A stretch of DNA of 64,000 bases from Ichthyophis bannanicus (taxonomy: Eukaryota > Chordata > Amphibia > Gymnophiona > Ichthyophiidae), in the NCBI GenBank assembly GCA_033557465.1, contig CM066034.1:416308159-416372158 (forward strand), written 5' to 3'. Below are positions 30,551 through 42,135 of the stretch, one piece after another; the first letter of the stretch is position 1, and every line of letters starts with the position of its first letter. The translations under genes were made by a program, and so were the position numbers. The notes under the pieces were generated by a model. The model was given only the letters and a program-made list of their open reading frames with translations, did no database searches and was not told the origin of the DNA.

Positions 30551-33500
30551 ATGTATCAACTCACCTGTGGCGCGCTTAGAATACTTTCTTTTAACGTCAA
30601 AGGCATCAATAGCCCCATTAAAAGAAAGAAAATTCTTCACTATGCGAGGCAGGAAAAAGTTGATATCCTGCTATTGCAGGAAACACACTTGTGCCAGACT
30701 GAATCGCTTAAGCTCAATATTAAGCCGTTTACCCTGGTGGCTTACTCTGCTGCTGTCAACAAACGGAATGGAGTAGCCATTCTGGTCAGAACGTCCCTCC
30801 AGCCAACTATCTCGCTGACTGCCTCGGACAGGCAGGGAAGGTGGACCAGAGCAGCATTTAAAGTGGGAGAGCTGGAGTTTGTAGTGATTAATGTCTACGC
30901 GCCTAATGCTGACCAGCCTGACTTCTTTCGTGTCCTGGCTCAGGAATCGATTGGTGGTATTGGCGCACCGGTCATTTTTGGAGGTGACTTCAATTTGGTT
31001 CTTGACCCCCTGGTCGATAGATCTCCCCCCAAGGTTGACAAGCCCTCTCGATCGCAAATGGTGATCCGCATGCTGATGGAAGAAAGGGGGCTGGTGGACA
31101 TCTGGAGATTACAACATCCGGCAGACCAGGAGTTTACTTTTTTCTCTAACCCCCACTTGTCCTCATCGCGTATCGATTTCCTCCTCATCTCCAAAACACT
31201 GGTACCGAATTGCATAGCGACTGGGATCCAGGCAATACACATTTCGGACCACGCAGCCATTTATCTAGATGTGCAGGACACCAACCATAGCGGCAATTCC
31301 CGGCAGTGGTCCTTTGATAGATCTCTCCTGGGGGATGAGGGGTTCTGCTCCAGAGTCCAAGGGGCTCTAAAGGAGTATTTTCTTTTCAATGTCTCACAAG
31401 ATTCAGCTGGCTGGGCCTGGTGGGAGGGTTGTAAAGCCTCCATCAGAGCCACTATCACAAGCTATGCGATTCTTTTGGCTAAACAACGCAAGCAACGGTT
31501 AGCGGATCTGGAGAAACAGATTAAAGCGGGAGAGCGTCTTCGGACACAGCGTTCAGATCCGAGTATAGTGTTACGTCTTCAGAGGCTGCGCTTCTGTTAT
31601 AATCAAACAATCTCAGATGAAGTATCCAGAAATGTCCAAGCTCAGACAGGAGTTTACTATTGGGAGGGTAACAAGGCAGGCCGCATATTAGCCAACGCTT
31701 TGAAGGAACAGAAGGAGGCGGGTCGCGTTGCAGCGCTGCGCGACAGCTCAAGCCAGAAGCTGCTGACTAAGGACACGGAGATTGCGGATGCCTTTGGCTC
31801 CTATTATGCGCAGCTGTATTCCTCAGAGAGTCAGACCTCTGCGACAGCCTTTGCTGCACTTATGGACGGTGTCCATAGACCGTCGTTGGACCAGGGGGCG
31901 GCAGAGCGGCTGGAAGCCCCAATCTCTCTTATGGAAATTTATAAGGCCATCCAGGCCCTAGCTGTGGGCAAAGCCGCTGGTCCCGACGGACTTCCTGCTG
32001 AATTCTACAAAACCTTTGCCAAAGAGCTTGCCCCACATTTGCAAGAATATTTCTTGGTTCTACTAAATGATGCTCCTCAGGTCGGGAACTTTGCCCCTGC
32101 AAGCGTGATCGTGCTGGAAAAGAAAGGTAGAGACCCCCAGTTAGTCAGCAATTATCGTCCGATATCCTTACTGAATGTCGATTACAAGATCTATGCCACG
32201 ATCCTTGCTAGCCGACTGCCTGAGATAATCCCTAGTCTGGTACACCCTGACCAATGTGGCTTCACTGGCGGCCGATCAACTGCGGACAACGCTCGTCTCC
32301 TGTGTCACGTCCTGGCTTATGGGGAAAAGACAGACGGTCCCCTTGTGGGGCTCTCTCTCGATGCGGAAAAGGCCTTTGATAGGCTAGAATGGTCCTTTAT
32401 TTTTGCTGCTCTCCGATGGTTTGGAGTGGGTGCAGGGTTTGTCAAGCTACTGGAGGTCATGTACACCCGACCTGTGGCTCATATCAGGGTGAATGCAACG
32501 CAGTCTAAAGAGATCCTGTTGGGCCGGGGCACTCGTCAAGGATGTCCCCTCTCACCGCTACTATTCAATTTAGCTCTTGAGCCCCTTTTACTCCTTCTCC
32601 GGCAGCACCCGCAGATTGCAGGAGCTCAGATAGCGGGTCGGACGGTGAAGCTGTCGGCATACGCGGATGACCTTCTTCTCTTTACCACCCCGGTATCGGT
32701 CTCAATGATTCTGGAGCAAATAGGGCAGTACTCACAGCTGTCCGGATACAAAATCAATTGGGGGAAATCGATTGCCTTCCCCTTGAATGCAGCAACTCAC
32801 AAAGCGGACATGGAGCGGTTTCCGTTTTTATGGGAGCCGAAGATGTTTAAATATTTAGGGGCTTATTATGGGTATCCGCTTGAAGAAGCGGTGAAATACA
32901 ATGCAAAGGATCTTTGGAGAAAACTCGCCGTCTGACTACCAAATGGACTCCATTAAATTTATCATGGTGGGGAAGGATAGAAACGATCAAAATGACGATA
33001 GCCCCGAAGATTAATTACACGCTTGAAATGATTCCCTGTATTATGTCGCCGCATGTTTACCAACAGGTAGAACGGCTGCTAGCGAGTTTCTTGTGGAAAG
33101 GCAAGACCCCTAGAGTTGCTCTCAAAAAACTTAAACTTGGCAAAGAGCAGGGGGGGGTGAAGTTTCCAGATTTTCTGCAGTATCATACAGCTTTTCTGTT
33201 GAACCAAGGGGCGCAATGGCTTTCGAGGGACTCTGGGCAGCAACTGCCGGTCTGGCTGGAAATCGAAAAGGCGATTGTGACCCCTTTCCCTTTACAGCTC
33301 CTGCCCTATATGACGTTGCCGGCTGACAGCGACTTATCAGTAATTATCCTGGACACCCAAAAAGCATTCGCGACCCTACGGGGCGCGGTGGAAAATGCGA
33401 ACACTCTAACAACTAAGTGGCCTATTTGGCACAACGCACACTTTAAGATCCAGAGGAAATCTTTCGCCTGGAAGCACTGGTACTCCAAGAATATCTGGAC

Positions 33501-34326
33501 GGTCGGCCAACTGCTCGAGGGAGGGAGATGGAAGAGTTTCATTCAATTACAAAAAGAATATGGATTGCCAGGCTCCTCTTATTTTCAATGGCTGCAAGTG
33601 CGGCATTGTATAACCAAAGCACTGCTGGACCTCCGGGCCCTGGGTGATAGTGAGCCTCTACGAGACGTTATAGCTGTTTCTAGCAGGGCCTCATATTTTT
33701 ATAAGTTGCTGGCTCCTTCCACGAAACTAAATGGGATAGGCCTTCAGAAAATATGGGAGCATGATACAGGAGTGCTATTGTCACAGCAGCAGTGGGAGCA
33801 ATTCTGGGTAAAGCAAGTGAGAGTTTCCAAATCGGCCTCTGTTACTCAGGCTTTATTTTTCCTGGCACATAGAGCTTACCTCACCCCGGTCAAAATTGCT
33901 AAGTGGGGGCAGGGAGTCACTGACCAGTGTTGGTCATGCCGCAAGCAGCGGGGTACACTCTCCCATATTATATATCACTGTCCATGTGTGCAGCTTTTCT
34001 GGAAACAAGTATGGGAGCGGATTCAAAGGATCTTAGCTTTCCAGGAGCCCCTTACCTGGGGCATTATAGGGCTGCGTTCAGCAACTTGTATCCCTTCGTT
34101 GCAACAGAAACACTGCTTCCTGCTTGACTTCATGATCGGGGTTGCCCTTTACTTGATAGTCCTTCATTGGAATCACACATATGACTTGTCCTGGCAGAAT
34201 TGGTGGCATCATTTGTGCAAATATAGTAAATTCGAACAAATGCCCCGTAGGGGTGTTACAAGGGTGGCATCGGGGCTGACTAAATGGAAAGCGCTTAATG
34301 ATTATGTTTGTCTTTCCCAGGTGTAG
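30551..34326 (+). pseudogene. L1 ORF2: endonuclease, RT and Cys-rich C-terminus, one frameshift
   Basis: First frame, 30551-32935 (794 codons): endonuclease with 'SFNVKGINSP', 'LLLQETHL', 'VINVYAPNADQ', 'GGDFNLVLD', 'SSRIDFLLIS' and 'ISDHAAIYLD'. The RT has 'GKAAGPDGLPAEFYK', 'NYRPISLLNVDYKIYA', 'SLDAEKAFDRLEW' (motif A), 'GTRQGCPLSPLLFNLALEPL' (motif B) and 'LSAYADDLLLF' (motif C). Near 32925 the frame changes by one base; the remainder, to 34326, gives 'LSWWGRIETIKMTIAPKINY', then a C-terminal zinc-like motif 'CWSCRKQRGTLSHIIYHC'. All catalytic boxes are present. So only one lesion, a single-base change near 32920-32935, separates this copy from an open ORF2 of about 1255 codons, the usual L1 size. 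Confidence 0.92.
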
Positions 34327-34406
34327 GTACCTAAGCCCTATTAGGGATATGCTTAACCGGGCTCACGGCTCAGCTATGGTTACGTATGGCCTCCAGAGGA
34401 CAGAGA

Positions 34407-34442
34407 GGGGGGGGGGGTTGGGAGGGAGGGAGGGAGGGAGGG
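34407..34442 (+). other. G-tract in L1 3' UTR, possible G-quadruplex
   Basis: A run of ten Gs and then repeated GGGA units (at least five G-runs of three or more) lies about 80 bases after the ORF2 stop. A G-rich tract in the 3' UTR is a known property of mammalian L1s. Confidence 0.6.
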
Positions 34443-36344
34443 CAATGGGCATTAAGGGTTTAGATAGGAAGTTTCTGTTTAGATAGACTTAGCTATGGCC
34501 ATGGTCTGTAAGAGTCCTGTATTTGGGCTAAGTTGTGTATTCTGTATACTTTCATGACTGTATGAAAATCAATAAAAATATTTAAAAAAAAAAAAAAAGA
34601 AAAAAGTAAAAGGAGCAGTTGCAAAGGTTAAAGACTTACATCAAGCTTGGGTGTTGTTGAAAAATACTATTTTGGAAGCCCAGACCAGCTGTATTCCACG
34701 CTTTAAGAAAAGTGGAAGGAAGTTCAAAAAACTGGCAGCATGGTTTAAAGGTGAGGTCAGAGAGGCTGTTGTTGCCAAAAAAGCATCTTTCAGGAAATGG
34801 AAAAAAGAGTCAAACGACGAAACCTGGAAACAGCACAAGCACTGTTACGTCAAATGCAAGGCATTGATAAGGCAGGGAAAGGGAGAATTTGAGAAGAAGC
34901 TTGCTGCGGAAGCAAAAACGCGAAATAAAGACTTTTTCAAGTACATTCATAGCAAAAAAAATGTGAGAGAATCAGTTGGTCTATTAGATGATAGAGGGGT
35001 TAAAGGGGCACTAAGAGGCGACAAGGCGAAGGCGTAGAGACTGAATGAATTCTTTGCTTCAGTCTTTACTGAGGAAGATGTAGGGATGCTACCCATGACT
35101 GAAGTGGTATTTAAAGGTGCGTAAGAATTGAAGGAAATATCGATACATCGGGAAGATGTATTACAACTATTAGATAAACTGGTATACATTCAAGGGATGG
35201 TATACATCCAAGGGTGTTGAAAGAACTGAAATATGAGATTGCAGACCTGCTATTAGTAATCTGTGAATTTTCATTAAAATCATCAGTAATACCTGAAGAT
35301 TGGAGGATGGCCAATGTAAAGTCAATTTTTAAAAAGGGTTCCAGGGATGATCCGGGAAACTACAGACCAGTGAGCCTGACATCAGTACCGGGAAAAATGG
35401 TAGAAACAATCATAAAGAACAAAATTACTCAGCATGTAGATAGTCATGGCCTAATGGGAGACAGCCAAAAAGGCTTTAGACAAGGAACATCTTGTCTTAC
35501 TAATCTGTTATGTTTTTTTGAAGGTGTGAATAAACAAATGTACAAAGGTGAGTCGGTTGATATAGTGTATCTGGACTTTCAGAAAGCCTTTGACAAGGTC
35601 CCCCATCAGAGACTTTTGGCAAAACTAAAGAGTCATGGGATAGGAGGCAGTGTACTATTGAAGATCAGGAACTGGTTAAAAGATAGAAAGCAGAGGGTAG
35701 GGCTAAATGGCCAATTTTCCCAATGGAGAAAGGTGAATAGTGGAGTACCCCAGGGATCTGTGCTTGGTCCTCTGCTTTTTGACATATTCATAAATGACCT
35801 GGAAAAGGGAATAACGAATGAGGTTATAAAATTTGCAGATGACACAAAACTATTTAAAGTTGTTAAAACCCAAGAGGATTGTGGAAAATTGCTAGAGGAT
35901 CTTGATAAATTGGAAGACTGGGCATCAATATGGCATATGAAATTTAATGTGGACAAGTGCAAAGTTATGCACCTAGGGAAGAACAACCCAAGCTATGATT
36001 ACACGATGCAAGGTTCCACATTAGGAACCACCATCCAGGAAAAAGATTTAGGTGTCATTGTGGATAACATGTTAAAACCCTCGGCCCAGTGTGCAGCGGC
36101 GGCCAAGAGAGCAAATAGAATGTTAGGTATCATAAGGAAAGGAATGGGAAATAAAACAAAAGATATTATAATGCCTCTATATCGTTCCTTGGTGAGACCG
36201 CACCTTGAATATTGTGTGCAATTCTGGTCGCCGTATCTTAAAAAGGATATAGCGCTATTAGAAGAGGTTCAGAGAAGAGCCACCAAAATGGTAAAGGGGA
36301 TGGAAGGATACTCCTATGAAGAAAGGCTAAAAAGGTTAGGGCCA

Positions 36345-37085
36345 TTCGTTCCTATTTACCACCTTCTGCCATTGCTACCCTTTTGCTTTCCTTAGTTATC
36401 TCAAAACTCGATTATTGTAATACTATTTTTTTCCGGATTACCAAAGTACCATTTGAAACAGTCAGTCAGTTCAAAACACTGCAATCCATTTTCTCCACCA
36501 CTCTTTGTGGTTTGATGATGTTACCCCATTCTTCAGTCAATCTCATTGGTTTCCTATTCTTACACCACCCCCAATATAAGCTTCTTACTGTTATTCATAA
36601 GATTCTCTATTCTGGAACACCTGTCTATTTCTCCTCTTACATTATACCATATGTGCCAATTTGGTTCCTTCGTTCTCTGCATGTGAACCACCTCCACCTA
36701 CAATCTCCATCACAGGTCCATTTGATAGTACTCGGAATTCCACCTTCTAATTTTTGGGACCATCATTATGGAACTCGCTCCCCTCAACTTTACAGCTTGA
36801 ATCGTCTTATTTAAAATTGAAAGCAGCACTGAAAACTCATCTTTTTCAACAGGTGTTTAGTCTTGCTCCCGAGATTGCCTAGAACACACCAACCCTGATA
36901 TCTCATATATTTCTTATCTAGATCACGTTGAGATTTCTGCACCTTCCTCAGCCTATTTTTTCCCCTATAGGTATCTAACTCCTTTACTCATTTAATTGGC
37001 ATTCCTTTTCTTATTTTTGCTGTTTTTATTGTAAACCGCTCTGACACGCTATAGAAGGGCGTTATATCAAGTTTTTAAATAAACC
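36345..37085 (+). mobile_element. L2 LINE 3' part
   Basis: The frame 'LVISKLDYCNTIFFRITKVP', 'FKTLQSIFSTTLCGL', 'HKILYSGTPVYFSS' is the post-RT C-terminal block of L2. The 3' end 'tattgtaaaccgctctgac', 'gggcgttatatcaag', 'aaataaacc' is an L2 tail. It begins right at the CR1-A break at 36344; the L2 RT region (about 1.9 kb by comparison with the 42-46 kb copy) is missing. Confidence 0.78.
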
Positions 37086-37709
37086 ATAAACTCCTTCTAC
37101 ATACTGTAACTTGCCCCCATACCCAATAAATACCCTTGCAACTGGCCAAATTTCCTACAACATGCCTCACCCCAAATACCCCACACAACATATGCAGGCA
37201 CAAACACATTCACAATATACACCCACGGCTGCTCACCCATGGATTAGAAATCATTCCCTAGCAATGGTGTGCTACATTTTAAGTTATTCAGATGTACATT
37301 TCATTTTTTTGTTGTTTATTGTAGTGTGAAAACTAATTAGTGAATCATATAATTTTTGTATTGGTTGCTGTATGTACTGGCAACTGGCATCTGTAGCCAT
37401 GGGCAAGACTAAATTAAGGCATTGGTAAACTAGGCACATTTAGTAAGGTCCAAATTTTAGGTGGGGAAGCAGGGGGCTGTCAGAGGTGATCAGGACCTTG
37501 GAGGTTAGGCTTGACAATGTCTGGTTTTTACGATTCTAATGATTTTTACCTTAATGCCCCTATGCCAGAAGGATGTTTAATGTGTCTGCACAAGTTTAAG
37601 AATTTAAAACTTTTGTCTGTGGCAGTGTTGCCAAATGATCACAACAATTTCCCGTTCAAAGTGGGTTAAAACTGCCCACCTTCTCTGTTCATCTTTCCTC
37701 TCTCAACAG
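37086..37709. other. No gene recognised; contains hAT TSD at its end
   Basis: C/A-rich start, AT-rich middle, no gene. 37702-37709 (CTCAACAG) is the left target duplication of the hAT-type element. A 'cagtgttgcca' word at 37624 resembles hAT ends but has no partner with a matching duplication. Confidence 0.45.
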
Positions 37710-38639
37710 CAGGGGCGGCTCAAGGCAATCTGCTGCCTGAGGCGAAGGATGAGATGGCGCCCCCTGCCCTGTAGAGGGGGGCGGGGCCTTTTCATAACTC
37801 CACTCAGGGACTGAACCAATCCAAAAAGTCGATTAAATTACATGGAAGAAATGCAAGATGTTTGCACACCAAGGAACTAAAAGAGAGCGAGAAACAACAA
37901 CAGCACAGTTTATAAAACTAAAATATAACTCATTTTTATTTTGTTATTATAAACTACATTATGGTTCTTGCTTTATATATTTTGCATCCACAGTGGGTGC
38001 AGAGCAGAACCAGGACATTCACCCACAGAACTCAATATCTTAAAAACAAAATCTGATTCTGATCATCTCACTAACAACAACAAACATTCTCCAGTACCAG
38101 GCATGCTGTGAACTAATACAAAACCCTTCAACAAAGAACTCATCTACCATACCATACCATATCAGCACCAACTTCCAAAACTCACATAAGGAGTCCATCT
38201 AAAAAAAGGTCACTGTAAATACTTCAGCGGGCCCTGGAACATCCATACACCTCTTTGAAAAGCTGAACAAGTCAAATTACTACAGTACAGTATAGATCTT
38301 TATGTACAAACTCCATATTAACAGAACACCTGGCCTCAGTCACACACTCAGAACACAAACCCTCACCAAGTAACCACAATCTAAAGTAAAAATAAAAATA
38401 TGTAGACAAAATTTAAATTGAAACCCCAGATTCTGCATGCAGTGCAACATCAGATAAATAAGAGATGCAGTTCCCCCATACTGTGTAAAATATAAAGATA
38501 GCACAAAGTCCAATCACTAAAATTAAATAAAATTATTTTTTCTACCTTTGTTGTCTGACCATTTTATTCTCTGATCATCTGAGGCTTAGCTCTCTTTCTG
38601 TGGTCTGTCATTTCTCATCTCTTCTTTTGTTTTCTTCAC

Positions 38640-39760
38640 TTCCTTCCATCAGCCCATTTTCAGTTCCAGTAACCCTCCCCAGTATCAGCCCCCTTTCCAA
38701 TCCTGTCCTCCCAGTACCTTCCAATGTCAACCGCCTTGCATTCCCATGACTGCCACTGGTGTCCATTCCCTTCCAGTCCCCCTCCTTCCCCACTGTCCAG
38801 CCCCTTCTAGTCCAAATACCATCCCAGGTATCAGCTCACGTCCATTCTCAGTGCCAACCCCCCCCCCCCCAGTCAGCTCCCTTCCAGTCACCCTACCCTC
38901 TGTCCATCCCCCTTCCAGTGCCATTTACACATGTCAGCTCCCTTCCAGCCTCTTCCCCATTACCCAGCCACCTACCATTCCCATCCCCAAGTGTCAGCTC
39001 CCTTCCAGTCCCCCTTCAATACATCCCAGGTGTCAGCTCCATTCCAGCCCACTCCTTCCCCACCATATCAGCTCCTTTCCAGCCCCCTCCTTTCCCCATG
39101 TCAGCTCCCTTCCTGCCCCGTCCTTCTGCTGGCAGACCTTCTCAGTATCCGCTCCCTTCCTGTCGTATTCTCCCATCCCCCCACATCAGCCCATTTGTAG
39201 CCCTAGCCCCTAGTTTTCTTCCATGGCCAGCAACACTCTCCTCCCCTCCCCCATTAGCCCATTTCCAGTCCCAGTCCATTTCCAGTCCTATCCCCCTTAT
39301 CAGCCCACTCCAATCCTAGCCCCCCAATCAGCCCATTACCAGTCCTAGCTCATTTGTAATGCTAGCCCCCCATCAGTCCATTGCCAGTCCTAACCCTACT
39401 AATAAGTCCATTTCCAGTCCTAAGCCCCCAATCAGCCCGTTTCCTGTCCTAGCCCCCCTAATCAGCCCATTACCAATCCTAGCCCTCCCGATGAGCCTCT
39501 TTCCATTCTTAACCCCCCATCAACCCATTTCCAGTTCTAACTCCCCCACAATCAGCCTATTTCCATTCTTAACCCCCATCAGCCCATTTCGAATCCTAGT
39601 CCTTCCCCCCGATCAGCCTAGTTCCATTCTTAACCCTCCATCAGCCCATTTCCAGTTCTAACCCCCCATCAGCCCATTTCCAGTTCTCCCCATCATCCCA
39701 TTTCCAGTCCTAGCCCTCCATCAGCCCATTACTATTTCCAGTGCTACCCCCTTCCCCAGC
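38640..39760 (+). repeat. Minisatellite inside the hAT element
   Basis: The words 'cagcccatttccagtcctag' and 'ccccccatcagcccatttcc' recur dozens of times with variable spacing, drifting from 'cagctcccttccagt' variants (38870-39130) to 'cagcccatttccagt' variants (39180-39740). So at least two related sub-arrays. Proline/serine-rich frames here are by-products. Confidence 0.85.
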
Positions 39761-40071
39761 CCCAGCCCAGCCTGACCTTCTGAATGGAAATGGAAAAAAA
39801 AAAAGGTCACAAAGCAGTTGCTGCTACCACAGCAGCAGCAGCAGCAGTGGCAGAATGAAGTGCCCCGAGGCCCCCTGCCTTCCCGGAAGAGCCCTGCCTT
39901 CTATTTCCCCTGCCAGCTCAGCTTTGCAGATCCGCAAATGGAGAGTGTTTCCCTTTCCCGCGGTTCTGTTATAGTTGAGCCTGCCGGTGCTGATGGGAAA
40001 CAGGCATTTCCTGTCTCACATAGGATAGCAGCAGCAGCTTCTGTGATCGTTTTTTTTTTTTTTTTTTTGAA

Positions 40072-40152
40072 GGCCGAGTGAGGTGGTCTTTTTGGGGACA
40101 ATTTTTGTTGCCCCCAAAAAGTTGCCACCTGAGGCCACCGCCTCACTCGGCC
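40072..40152. repeat. Foldback near the right end of the hAT element
   Basis: 'ggccgagtgaggtgg' faces 'ccaccgcctcactcggcc', and inside that 'ctttttggggacaa' faces 'ttgcccccaaaaag'. It forms a long imperfect hairpin. Confidence 0.75.
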
Positions 40153-40180
40153 TCATTATAGAGCCGCCCCTGCTCAACAG

Positions 40181-40789
40181 TCTCCTGCCCTCTTTTACTG
40201 GCTCATAAGCCCACCTCAGTCCCTCCAAGTTTTTCAGATCATCCTCACCTTTCTTCATCCAGTGGTCAGGTTTGGGGACCTGAGCCAAAAGTGAAGCCAA
40301 ATGCCTCCTCCCATCATTATGCCTTTGAATAAGGATTTTTAAATTTTGGAACAATCCATGTAATGCAGACAGTGGATATTTTACTGTGTGGTGACTTTAT
40401 CCTGATCCTGTGGGCCTCAACACTGTTGCTTTTCCCTACACTGCAGCACCCAAACATTCCCCTTCACTCTGGCTGACTAGGCAAGGGGATTACACATTTG
40501 CCACAGAAATGCCTCCTCTAAATACATCTAAACATACTTACGCTGTGGAATACCATGTATACTTTTAGCCAAATTGAGGAAGGACTATTTTTGAATGGCC
40601 AGTTTATGCCTGTTAATCGTTATTTAGCCATGAAAAGAGTTCTGAATATTCCCCCCCCCCCCCCATGCATCAGTATGAGACCTGCATGGGGTACTAATGA
40701 TAAGCACAGCTGCCCTTCCTGATTTTAGATTCATACTTACAGCAGCTAAGACAGGAGGTTTCACAAACATTAGATGCCTCTAATATCAC
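40181..40789. other. No gene recognised
   Basis: Unassigned sequence with a C13 run at 40655. It continues directly from 37701 if the hAT element is removed. Confidence 0.4.
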
Positions 40790-41152
40790 CTCAGGAAGAA
40801 AATGAAAATCAGAAAGGATGGTGGATGCTTGAAATGCACTTCCAATGGAGGTGAAATCGGCAAAACAGCTAAGGAATTCAACATGGCATGGCATGGCACA
40901 GTGGGTCCCTTTATAGCAAAATGATGAAATCAAAACAAACTTAAATATCTGTATACTTCAACAAACAGAGGAAGTGACCTTCATGGAGCGGTGGGTACAA
41001 CCCTAAACAAAGGCATAGAGAGGGGGTGATATTCATGGAGCAGCAGGTACAACCACTCTAGACAATTTAATGGGCAGACTAGATGGGCCATACTGGTCTT
41101 TATCTCCCATCATACATTTTGTTAGTATGTTACAGTATGTTACTATATAAGA
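40790..41152 (+). mobile_element. CR1-B 3' end, third copy
   Basis: 'gatggtggatgcttgaaatgc', 'aaggaattcaacatggcatgg', 'gggtccctttatagcaaaat', 'gggcagactagatgggccat', 'tgttagtatgttac' match the CR1-B 3' end in order. Frame is broken. Confidence 0.75.
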
Positions 41153-42135
41153 AAGAAAAACAGGGAAGAGGAAAACTTAGTGATTTCATTTGTTTTTAAG
41201 TGCCACCTAAATTATTAAAAACAAATATTCCCTATCTTGCTGATTTTTATTGACCACCACAAATGTTATGAAAAGAAAAATTATAATAGTCTTATTAAAA
41301 CCTCTTGGAATGATATTCTCTGATCTCATGTGCAAATGACTGCATTTAATGCTGCTTTTGCTCTCATTTTAGAATAAGTAGTTAACAAAGGAAAGAGTTA
41401 ATACATTGGGAGTCTGTGATAATGCAACGAGGGGGGGGACAGTTAGGGTGGAGGGGGAAAGAAGATTTGAGGGAGAGCACATGCAAATTCTACTGCCCCC
41501 CTGCCTCCTGCTGCTCCCTGAGGCTGGGAAAATCAAACACCCCAGTGTAGCCTGGCTGCGAGGAGAAAGAAAAGCACACTTAATTATAAATATACCACAT
41601 CAATTATTTAAAGGTATCACTTATTTCCCCTTTATGGTTTGGCTCATGAAAAATCACTTCAATTAGAAACTGCATGTCAGTCTGAGCAGTGAGAACAGAG
41701 TCTGCTCAGTACGGCTGTGGACCTTTTACTACAATAGAGTTGTTCCACTGGTGTTTTAAAAGATGTAGTTAATTAATATGTAGGGCATGGAGCATTAAGT
41801 AGTCAAATAATTGTCAAAAATAAAATATCCAAAGTGCTTATTATGAAATGAGTAGGAAAAAACCTTTGGGCCTGGTATTCAAAGCAATTAATGTGGTGAA
41901 CGAGATATTCAGTGGCATAAACACCACTAAATTGCAGGGAGTGGTTTCCAGTTGTACTCCTATCATAGTCTTTCTGTTCTTGACACTGTCATAAATGTAT
42001 GACAGTAAACAGGCAGGGCATCTGGCAGTCTGTAAGGCTATATACTTACTAGACTGTTCCGTTTGGTGGGCCGCTATGTGAAAATATGTTAAGAATTACG
42101 CTTCCTCCTTTGCAATCTATGTTCAAGCCAAGATC
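41153..42135. other. No gene; short MITE M piece at 41872-41950
   Basis: Mostly AT-rich and unassigned. 41872-41950 ('gcctggtattcaaagc', 'gagatattcagtggcat') recalls MITE M. G8 run at 41432. No support for the short frames. Confidence 0.4.

Larger units (their letters stand above)
29049..34598 (+). mobile_element. Full-length L1-type LINE with TSD and poly(A)
   Basis: 5.55 kb with a short 5' UTR, ORF1, a 520-bp spacer, ORF2, a G-rich 3' UTR, AATAAA at 34571 and an A15 tail. The 15-bp sequence GAAAAAAGTAAAAGG flanks both sides (29034-29048 and 34599-34613). The target in the intact CR1 reads through this site, so the insertion point is certain. The bottom-strand nick would be at TTTCTT/AAC, similar to the L1 TTTT/AA preference. 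One frameshift in ORF2 is the main defect. Confidence 0.93.
27979..36344 (+). mobile_element. CR1-A copy 5, split by a SINE and an L1, 3'-truncated
   Basis: Segments 27979-28101, 28338-29033 and 34614-36344 read through the CR1-A ORF2 from near its start ('QMPSRMEQTELKDPKL') to '[11 protein letters not shown]'. The endonuclease shows 'IIGDFNYPGIDW'-type and 'GNSDHSM' blocks. The RT shows 'YLDFQKAFDKVPH', 'SGVPQGSVLGPLLF' and 'KFADDTKLF'. The frame is broken in several places. The 3' end is missing, which is unusual for a LINE; at 36344 it joins L2 sequence. Confidence 0.88.
37710..40172. mobile_element. hAT-type DNA transposon, non-autonomous, 2463 bp
   Basis: Left end CAGGGGCGGCTC (37710-37721) is the exact complement of the right end GAGCCGCCCCTG (40161-40172). 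An 8-bp target duplication CTCAACAG flanks both (37702-37709, 40173-40180). The interior has no transposase frame. It contains an AT-rich block shared with 2900-3480, a 1.1-kb minisatellite, a (CAG)n stretch (39823-39850), a T18 run and a terminal foldback at 40072-40152. 8-bp TSD and CAG..CTG termini are the hAT hallmark. Confidence 0.92.

Noticed and set aside
38746..39319. Proline/serine-rich frames of 155 and 186 codons
   Set aside because: They translate the minisatellite in a hAT element in two frames at once; no start context or domain.
37624..40460. Second hAT candidate with CAGTGTTG ends around the first
   Set aside because: 'cagtgttgcca' at 37624 and 'caacactg' near 40420 match only 8 bases, and the flanking 8-mers differ.
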